Shown here: one piece after another, positions 6,391-13,942 of the stretch
How the letters are laid out: the number at the start of each line of letters is the position of its first letter
Numbering within the stretch: position 1 is the stretch's first letter
Origin: Bordetella parapertussis
Lineage (GTDB): Bacteria > Pseudomonadota > Gammaproteobacteria > Burkholderiales > Burkholderiaceae_C
DNA: 13,942 bases
Direction: 5' to 3'
Assembly: GCA_945907335.1 (NCBI GenBank)
Contig: CAMDSU010000028.1
Coordinates: 1 to 13,942 of the forward strand
Notes under the pieces: model-generated
The model's input: only the letters and a program-made list of their open reading frames with translations
Told to the model about the DNA's origin: nothing
Database searches by the model: none
Position numbers and translations under genes: made by a program

Positions 6391-7794
6391 ATGAACCAGT
6401 CGGTCGTCCCTGCCGATTCCAATGACGCTGGACAAGCTTTGTGGCAGTCTTGTATCGATTTACTGGCCCAAGAATTGCCAGAACAGCAATTCAACACATG
6501 GATCAAGCCGCTGCAGGCCTCGGTATCAGAGGATTTTTCCAAATTAACCCTGGTGGTGGTCAACCGCTTCAAGCTTGATTGGATCCGTGCGCAATATGCC
6601 GCGCGTATCGGCGCTTTGTTGAGTCAGTTGTACGGGCAACCGATTCAACTTGACTTCGCTTTAACAGCCAAAGCCCCGGCCAGCAAAACTTTATCCGCCA
6701 GAGCACCGGTAGATGCAGAAGATTTCAACAGTGCCTTGGCTTCCGCGCCCTCCGACACCACACTAAATGTCTTCAAAAACAGGCTCAATAGCAGCTTGTG
6801 TTTTGACAGCTTGATCGAGGGCACAGCCAATCGCATGGCGCGGGCTGCTGCCATGCACGTCGCAAATGTGCCGGGGCAGTTGTACAACCCGCTTTTCATC
6901 TATGGCGGGGTCGGGCTTGGCAAAACCCATTTGATGCATGCGGTCGGCAACCAATTGCTACAAAATAAACCGGACGCCAAAGTCCTTTACATCCATGCCG
7001 AACAATTTGTTTCTGACGTGGTCAAAGCCTATCAGCGCAAAACCTTTGACGAGTTCAAGCAGCATTACCACTCGCTGGATTTGCTGTTGATTGACGACGT
7101 ACAGTTTTTTGCCAACAAAGACCGCACGCAAGAAGAATTTTTCAACGCTTTTGAAGCATTGCTGGCGAAAAAATCACACATTGTGATGACCAGCGACACT
7201 TATCCCAAAGGTCTGGCGGATATCCACGAACGTTTGGTTTCTCGGTTTGATTCCGGGTTAACGGTGGCCATTGAGCCGCCAGAGCTTGAAATGCGCGTGG
7301 CCATATTGATCAACAAATCACGTTCTGAAGGTGCTGAAATGCCTGAAGAGGTGGCGTTTTTTGTGGCTAAAAATGTGCGCTCAAACGTGCGGGAATTAGA
7401 AGGCGCATTGCGTAAAATCTTGGCCTATTCGCGCTTTAACCAGAAAGACGTGTCGATTCAACTCGCACGCGATGCCTTGCGTGACCTGTTGTCTATTCAA
7501 AACCGTCAGATTTCCGTGGAAAACATTCAAAAAACAGTGGCAGACTATTACAAAATCAAGGTCGCTGACATGTACTCCAAAAAGCGGCCCGCTTCGATCG
7601 CTCGGCCGCGTCAAATTGCTATGTACCTGGCCAAAGAATTGACACAAAAAAGTCTGCCTGAAATCGGAGAATTGTTTGGTGGCCGTGACCACACCACGGT
7701 TTTGCATGCCGTGCGCAAAATTTCTGCCGAACGCCAAACAGTCAGTGAACTGAACCAGCAATTGCATGTGCTCGAACAAACCCTCAAAGGCTGA
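6391..7794 (+). CDS. dnaA: Chromosomal replication initiator DnaA
   Basis: DnaA is the AAA+ ATPase that binds DnaA boxes and opens the origin. The 467-residue protein has domain I (about 10-85, with [18 protein letters not shown]), a short linker domain II (about 90-130), the AAA+ domain III and DNA-binding domain IV. Walker A is [10 protein letters not shown] (172-181) and Walker B is [10 protein letters not shown]. The SRFDSGL segment carries the arginine of box VII. Domain IV ends in the DnaA signature [15 protein letters not shown] (430-444). A GTG at 6385 would add two residues; the ATG is preferred because the weak GAG at 6379-6381 is better spaced for it. It is divergent from rpmH, with dnaN 243 nt downstream across a DnaA-box-rich spacer. 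Confidence 0.98.
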   Translation: MNQSVVPADSNDAGQALWQSCIDLLAQELPEQQFNTWIKPLQASVSEDFSKLTLVVVNRFKLDWIRAQYAARIGALLSQLYGQPIQLDFALTAKAPASKTLSARAPVDAEDFNSALASAPSDTTLNVFKNRLNSSLCFDSLIEGTANRMARAAAMHVANVPGQLYNPLFIYGGVGLGKTHLMHAVGNQLLQNKPDAKVLYIHAEQFVSDVVKAYQRKTFDEFKQHYHSLDLLLIDDVQFFANKDRTQEEFFNAFEALLAKKSHIVMTSDTYPKGLADIHERLVSRFDSGLTVAIEPPELEMRVAILINKSRSEGAEMPEEVAFFVAKNVRSNVRELEGALRKILAYSRFNQKDVSIQLARDALRDLLSIQNRQISVENIQKTVADYYKIKVADMYSKKRPASIARPRQIAMYLAKELTQKSLPEIGELFGGRDHTTVLHAVRKISAERQTVSELNQQLHVLEQTLKG

Positions 7795-7820
7795 ACCATG
7801 ACACTCACATTGCCAAACAC

Positions 7821-7857
7821 TGTGGATAATTTTTTAACAACTACTGGGTTATCCACA
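7821..7857. promoter_or_regulatory. Inverted pair of perfect DnaA boxes
   Basis: TGTGGATAA (7821-7829) and TTATCCACA (7849-7857) are both exact matches to the 9-mer consensus, facing each other across 19 nt that begin with a T-run. These would be high-affinity DnaA sites at the dnaA-proximal end of the spacer. Confidence 0.85.
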
Positions 7858-7924
7858 GGCCGAGCGCTTTTTGCAAAGTTGTTCATCTCCAGCATGTGGT
7901 TTCCGCGCCGCTTTCAAACAGTGT

Positions 7925-7952
7925 TTGGCAGTGCCCAAGTGCTTGATATAAA
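7925..7952 (+). promoter_or_regulatory. Candidate sigma70 promoter for dnaN
   Basis: TTGGCA (7925-7930) and TATAAA (7947-7952) each match consensus at 5 of 6 positions with a 16-nt spacer. Transcription would start near 7959, just upstream of the DnaA box at 7967-7975, giving a leader of about 80 nt that runs through the A+T-rich origin segment. Confidence 0.55.
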
Positions 7953-7966
7953 AGTGGAAAATAGGC

Positions 7967-7975
7967 TTGTCCACA
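7967..7975 (+). promoter_or_regulatory. DnaA box, one mismatch
   Basis: TTGTCCACA differs from TTATCCACA at one position. It lies 18 nt before the trio-like run, on the same side as expected for a box that directs DnaA onto single-stranded DNA. Confidence 0.65.
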
Positions 7976-7993
7976 CAAACTGGCCTTGCTTAT

Positions 7994-8030
7994 CTACTAC
8001 TGCTATTGATTTATAAAGAATTTAAGAAGA
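7994..8030. other. DnaA-trio-like run and A+T-rich unwinding element
   Basis: On the plus strand CTA CTA CTG CTA (7994-8005) reads on the opposite strand as 3'-GAT-GAT-GAC-GAT-5', the form of the DnaA-trio described in Bacillus subtilis. It is followed by a segment with 24 A/T in 30 nt (8001-8030). The order box, G/C-containing spacer (GGCC at 7982-7985), trios, A+T tract matches the described basal unwinding layout, although the box-to-trio distance here (18 nt) may be longer than usual. Confidence 0.55.
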
Positions 8031-8037
8031 GGATGAC

Positions 8038-9144
8038 ATGATTGTCTTGAAAGCCACCCAAGCGCAAATCGTTGCTTCGTTGCAATCGGTTGCAGGTATT
8101 GTTGAACGTCGTCATACCTTGCCGATATTGGCGAATGTGATGCTCAAGAAAACCGGCGACTCGGTTGAACTGACCACCAGTGATCTAGAAATTCAAATCC
8201 GAACTGACGCTGCACTGGGTGGTGACAGCGGCAATTTCAGCACCACAGTGGGTGCCCGTAAATTGATGGATATCTTGCGATCCATGCCTGCTGACCAAAC
8301 CGTCACGCTGGAAAGTAACCAAAACAAGTTGTTGCTCAAAAGCGGAAAGAGCCGCTTCACGCTGCAAACACTTCCCGCTGAAGACTTTCCGCTGGTTCAA
8401 GAGGCAGCCAATTTTGGGCCTGTGTTCAGCGTGCCACAACAAACCTTGAAGGCACTGTTGCAGCAAGTGTCTTTTTCCATGGCCGTGCACGATATACGTT
8501 ACTACCTCAACGGTATTTTGTTTGTCGCTGAAGGCAAGCAACTCAGCTTGGTGGCCACGGACGGCCACCGCTTGGCATACACATCGGCAACACTGGCGGT
8601 CGATGTGCCCAAACAAGAAGTGATATTGCCGCGTAAAACGGTGCTCGAATTGTTGCGCTTGCTGAGCGACAAGGAAGGCGACATTGAGATGCAATTCGCC
8701 ACCAACCAAGCGCGGTTTCGCTTTGATGGCAAAGAATTTGTGACGAAATTGGTTGAAGGTAAGTTTCCTGATTACAACCGGGTGATTCCAAAGAACCACA
8801 AATACAGCATTACGGTTGGCAAAGCTGCGCTCTTGACCATGTTGCAGCGCACGGCCATTTTGACCAGTGACAAATTCAAAGGCGTGCGCATCAACTTAGA
8901 AGCAGGTGTTCTTCGCGTTGCCTCTAGCAATGCCGAACAAGAAGAAGCTGTCGATGAAATGGAAGTGGATTTCAGCGGTGAGTCGATTGAAATTGGGTTT
9001 AACGTGTCTTATTTGATCGATGTTCTGGTCAACATGGAGCAAGACATGGTCCGCATGGATTTGGCTGATTCCAACAGTTCGGTATTGGTCACGATTCCAG
9101 ACAATACCTTCTTTAAATACGTTGTGATGCCGATGCGCATTTAA
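8038..9144 (+). CDS. dnaN: DNA polymerase III subunit beta (sliding clamp)
   Basis: DnaN forms the dimeric ring that tethers DNA polymerase III and other partners to DNA. The 368-residue product has the three repeated clamp folds. It begins MIVLKATQAQIVASLQSVAGIVERRHTLPILANVML and continues with DLEIQIR. The second domain has VPQQTLKALLQQVSFSMAVHDIRYYLNGILF and ATDGHRLAY. The third contains KFPDYNRVIPKNHK and the C-terminal TFFKYVVMPMRI, which forms part of the partner-binding pocket. Length is typical (E. coli 366). A good Shine-Dalgarno (AGAGGA) lies 4-5 nt before the ATG and overlaps the edge of the A+T-rich origin segment. gyrB follows after 52 nt, probably in the same transcript. Confidence 0.98.
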   Translation: MIVLKATQAQIVASLQSVAGIVERRHTLPILANVMLKKTGDSVELTTSDLEIQIRTDAALGGDSGNFSTTVGARKLMDILRSMPADQTVTLESNQNKLLLKSGKSRFTLQTLPAEDFPLVQEAANFGPVFSVPQQTLKALLQQVSFSMAVHDIRYYLNGILFVAEGKQLSLVATDGHRLAYTSATLAVDVPKQEVILPRKTVLELLRLLSDKEGDIEMQFATNQARFRFDGKEFVTKLVEGKFPDYNRVIPKNHKYSITVGKAALLTMLQRTAILTSDKFKGVRINLEAGVLRVASSNAEQEEAVDEMEVDFSGESIEIGFNVSYLIDVLVNMEQDMVRMDLADSNSSVLVTIPDNTFFKYVVMPMRI

Positions 9145-9193
9145 CTTTTTCTCACTTGGGTTTACCTGTGCCTTCGGGTGCGTATTGAATTGA

Positions 9194-11770
<2,577 letters not shown>

Positions 11771-11778
11771 TGCTGGGG

Positions 11779-12495
11779 TCATTCTTGTCTTTGTGGTGAA
11801 GCAATAGTTACCCCTTCAACGCCGTGGTGTTTGATGGATGCAGCCAGTGCGCCATCCCTGATGTAACTGTTTAAAAAAGCTTGCAGCTGAGTCAGTGCCG
11901 CATTGCCTTGGTCTCTGTGTATCACCAAGGCTTGTTGTATTTGCATGAATGGCTCTTGCAATAAACGCAGGTCCTTGTATGGTTTCATGTCGTTTTCTAG
12001 CTGTTGTTTGACGCCGGCAGCTACATCAGCTTTTTCTCTGATAAAGCAGTCGACCACCTCTTTTGAAGACGGGGCTTTGATAAGTTTCGCGGCTTTTAAG
12101 TGTCGGCTCAGGTAAAGGTCGTAAGCGCTTCCCAAACCGACGACCACACGGTGTGATGCACCATCAATTTGCTGGTTATCAATGATTGAGCTATTTGCTT
12201 TGACCAGATAACAACCGTCTATGTTCAGGTAAGGCCGCGTGAATTGCAGATGTTCGGCGCGACCAGGGTCGACGGCTAAAAACCCCAGGTCGGCTTCTTT
12301 GTTTTCCAGCATTGTCACGGCTTCACGTGCGTTTTGAACGATGAGAAATTTGCTATCGCAATGGCTTTGTCGGCACCATTCGCGGGCAATGTCTACAGAA
12401 ATGCCTTTGGCGCCACTTGTGCCGAGAGGTGACGCGAGCAATGCATTGCCTAGGTTGATGACGATACGGCACGGAATTTTTGCGGTGGTTGGCAT
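11779..12495 (-). CDS. Signal-less periplasmic-binding-protein-like domain protein (SBP_bac_3 type)
   Basis: The 238-residue product resembles the amino-acid ABC-transporter binding-protein fold (family 3). It starts in the first beta strand (CRIVINLGNALLAS), then has GISVDIAREW (31-40), EADLGFLAVDPGRAEHLQFT (67-86) followed by RPY, the lobe-2 GLGSAYDLYLSRHLK (120-134) and DVAAGVKQ (157-164). The Arg79 that would hold a ligand carboxylate is present, but the second-lobe Asp of HisJ/GlnH-type proteins appears to be Val162. There is no signal peptide, lipobox or membrane segment. No alternative ATG, GTG or TTG start lies between the ATG and the upstream in-frame stop, so the lack of a signal is real. 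No permease or ATPase genes adjoin it. Similar signal-less proteins are annotated in other Proteobacteria as substrate-binding-domain proteins of unknown role. It is the only gene here facing the origin. Confidence 0.75.
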   Translation of the reverse strand: MPTTAKIPCRIVINLGNALLASPLGTSGAKGISVDIAREWCRQSHCDSKFLIVQNAREAVTMLENKEADLGFLAVDPGRAEHLQFTRPYLNIDGCYLVKANSSIIDNQQIDGASHRVVVGLGSAYDLYLSRHLKAAKLIKAPSSKEVVDCFIREKADVAAGVKQQLENDMKPYKDLRLLQEPFMQIQQALVIHRDQGNAALTQLQAFLNSYIRDGALAASIKHHGVEGVTIASPQRQE

Positions 12496-12556
12496 GCAGG
12501 TTGTTTGGCGATGTTGAACTGTCTTGTGTCGGCTGGTTTTGTGTAGCGCACCGATC

Positions 12557-12582
12557 TAAAATGCATTATTTACCGAGGTAAA
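12557..12582 (+). promoter_or_regulatory. mnmG -10 candidate and dyad over its ribosome-binding site
   Basis: The 90-nt divergent spacer contains TAAAAT (12557-12562, 5 of 6 to the -10 consensus) without a convincing -35. A 14-bp dyad TTTACC-GA-GGTAAA (12569-12582) contains the Shine-Dalgarno GAGG (12575-12578), 7 nt from the mnmG ATG. The dyad could be an operator, or a small RNA stem limiting ribosome access. Neither role is proven. Confidence 0.4.
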
Positions 12583-12585
12583 CAC

Positions 12586-13942
12586 ATGCTTTATCCGCAG
12601 CATTTTGATGTGATCGTTGTGGGCGGCGGGCATGCTGGCACTGAGGCTGCGCTGGCAAGTGCCCGCATGGGATGCCAAACGCTGCTGCTCACCCACAATA
12701 TCGAAACCTTGGGCCAGATGAGTTGCAACCCGTCCATTGGTGGTATCGGCAAAGGCCACTTGGTCAAAGAGGTAGATGCATTGGGCGGGGCCATGGCCTT
12801 GGCTACTGATGTTGCAGGCATCCAATTTCGTATTCTCAATCGATCCAAAGGGCCTGCTGTGCGCGCCACGCGTGCACAGGCAGACCGGTTGCTTTACAAA
12901 GCAGCGATTCGGCACCGTCTTGAAAACCAAGCCAACTTGTGGTTGTTCCAACAATCGGTCGAAGATTTGATGATGGAAGGCTCAAGAATTACTGGGGTTA
13001 TGACGCAAGTGGGTATTCGCTTTTCTGCCAGAACTGTGGTGCTGACGGCAGGTACTTTCTTGGATGGAAAAATCCACGTGGGTTTGCAAAACCACTCTGC
13101 TGGCAGAGCGGGCGATCCGCCGGCGCTGCGTTTGTCGACCCGGCTTAAAGAATTGAAGCTAGCACAGGGCCGTTTGAAAACCGGAACCCCGCCTCGCCTG
13201 GATGGCCGAACCATTGATTTCGACCGTTGCAAACTTCAACCGGGCGACGGCATGCCGGGGGGTGAATCAGCGCACATGCCGGTGTTCAGTTTCATGGGTA
13301 CACGCGACATGCATCCGGCGCAGATGGCTTGCTGGATCACGCATACCAACGAAAAAACCCACGACATCATTCGCAGTGGTTTTGACCGCAGTCCGATGTT
13401 CACCGGAAAAATTGAAGGGGTGGGGCCGCGCTACTGCCCAAGTGTCGAAGACAAAGTCAACCGCTTTGCCGACAAAACCAGCCATCAGATTTTTCTAGAA
13501 CCAGAAGGGCTGACCACGCACGAGTATTACCCCAATGGCATTTCTACCAGCTTGCCGTTTGATGTCCAGTATGAGTTGGTGCGCTCAATGGCCGGGCTTG
13601 AAAACGCACATATTTTGCGCCCTGGTTATGCGATCGAATACGATTATTTTGACCCGCGTGAACTCAAGCCCAGCTTTGAAACAAAACAGATTGACGGTTT
13701 ATTCTTTGCCGGACAAATCAATGGAACCACGGGCTATGAAGAAGCAGCCGCCCAAGGTTTGTATGCGGGCGTGAATGCGGCTTTGCAATGCCGAGAACAA
13801 GCCGCGTGGACGCCTGGCCGCGACCAAGCTTATCTGGGTGTGTTGGTGGATGATTTGGTCACGCAAGGCGTGCTTGAACCTTACCGCATGTTCACCAGCC
13901 GCGCCGAATTCAGGCTGCAACTGCGTGAAGACAATGCGGATG
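12586..13942 (+). CDS. mnmG: tRNA uridine-5-carboxymethylaminomethyl modification enzyme MnmG, N-terminal part
   Basis: MnmG (GidA) is the FAD- and NADH-dependent partner of MnmE in modifying wobble U34. The window contains 452 codons of an expected 630-660, with no stop, so the gene runs off the right edge. The FAD dinucleotide motif is GGGHAG (13-18), followed by the family signature [22 protein letters not shown] (Cys47 onward) and [23 protein letters not shown] carries the conserved cysteine at 284 (E. coli Cys277), and [18 protein letters not shown] begins near 374. A good Shine-Dalgarno (GAGG, 7 nt before the ATG) fixes the start. The reading frame is intact throughout. It is divergent from the binding-protein-like gene and transcribed away from the origin. 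Confidence 0.97.
   Translation, partial: MLYPQHFDVIVVGGGHAGTEAALASARMGCQTLLLTHNIETLGQMSCNPSIGGIGKGHLVKEVDALGGAMALATDVAGIQFRILNRSKGPAVRATRAQADRLLYKAAIRHRLENQANLWLFQQSVEDLMMEGSRITGVMTQVGIRFSARTVVLTAGTFLDGKIHVGLQNHSAGRAGDPPALRLSTRLKELKLAQGRLKTGTPPRLDGRTIDFDRCKLQPGDGMPGGESAHMPVFSFMGTRDMHPAQMACWITHTNEKTHDIIRSGFDRSPMFTGKIEGVGPRYCPSVEDKVNRFADKTSHQIFLEPEGLTTHEYYPNGISTSLPFDVQYELVRSMAGLENAHILRPGYAIEYDYFDPRELKPSFETKQIDGLFFAGQINGTTGYEEAAAQGLYAGVNAALQCREQAAWTPGRDQAYLGVLVDDLVTQGVLEPYRMFTSRAEFRLQLREDNAD

Larger units (their letters stand above)
7795..8037. other. Probable origin of replication (oriC), dnaA-dnaN spacer
   Basis: This 243-nt spacer holds no convincing gene. From left to right it contains an inverted pair of perfect DnaA boxes (7821-7857), about 65 nt without clear motifs, a dnaN promoter candidate, a third DnaA box (7967-7975), a trio-like trinucleotide run (7994-8005) and an 80% A+T stretch up to the dnaN ribosome-binding site. 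All genes but one in the window are transcribed away from the dnaA region, consistent with replication starting here. The dnaA-dnaN gap is a well-known oriC location in bacteria. The exact unwinding site is inference. Confidence 0.8.

Noticed and set aside
7798..8016. 72-codon open frame between dnaA and dnaN
   Set aside because: It covers the DnaA boxes and trio-like element, has no recognisable motif or ribosome-binding site, and is best explained as chance coding in origin DNA.
8185..8799. 204-codon open frame on the minus strand
   Set aside because: It is entirely antisense to dnaN, whose identity is certain; the His/Gln-rich product looks like a frame shadow.
12556..12954. 132-codon minus-strand open frame
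   Set aside because: It overlaps the N-terminal coding part of mnmG on the other strand and has no motif.

Overview
This window is a core chromosomal segment centred on a bacterial replication origin. Gene content and order (leftward rpmH-rnpA-yidD-yidC-mnmE, rightward dnaA-dnaN-gyrB), together with protein details such as the YidC C-terminal half, a GyrB of 857 residues and an rpmH product ending KGRKRLAV, suggest a betaproteobacterium. It most resembles a member of Burkholderiales close to Comamonadaceae, with a lower G+C than is usual there. The family-level placement is recalled similarity, not a search.

Left arm (about 35-6163, all on the minus strand): L34 ribosomal protein, RNase P protein, the YidD/YidC membrane-insertion pair and the tRNA-modifying GTPase MnmE. 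These are followed without a real gap by three lipopolysaccharide genes: kdsD, kdsC and lptC. Four junctions are 4-nt ATGA stop-start overlaps, which argues for one long, translationally coupled operon. A hairpin with a T-run on the plus strand lies just beyond lptC.

Origin: two intergenic regions flank dnaA. The rpmH-dnaA gap (6164-6390) carries divergent promoter candidates and two DnaA boxes. The dnaA-dnaN gap (7795-8037) carries an inverted pair of perfect DnaA boxes, a near-perfect third box, a run of trinucleotides resembling a DnaA-trio and an 80% A+T tract. It is the best candidate for the unwinding site.

Right arm (6391-13942): dnaA, dnaN and gyrB run rightward. They are followed by a convergent minus-strand gene for a periplasmic-binding-protein-like domain without a signal peptide, and then by the first 452 codons of mnmG, which runs off the window. 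Apart from the binding-protein-like gene, every gene is transcribed away from the origin. MnmE and MnmG, the two subunits of one tRNA-modification enzyme, therefore lie on opposite arms near the origin.

I see no mobile elements, CRISPR arrays, tRNA or rRNA genes. No dramatic unknown system is visible. The most interesting points are the bipartite origin with a trio-like element, the LPS genes attached to the rpmH-mnmE cluster, and the signal-less binding protein whose ligand pocket looks altered.
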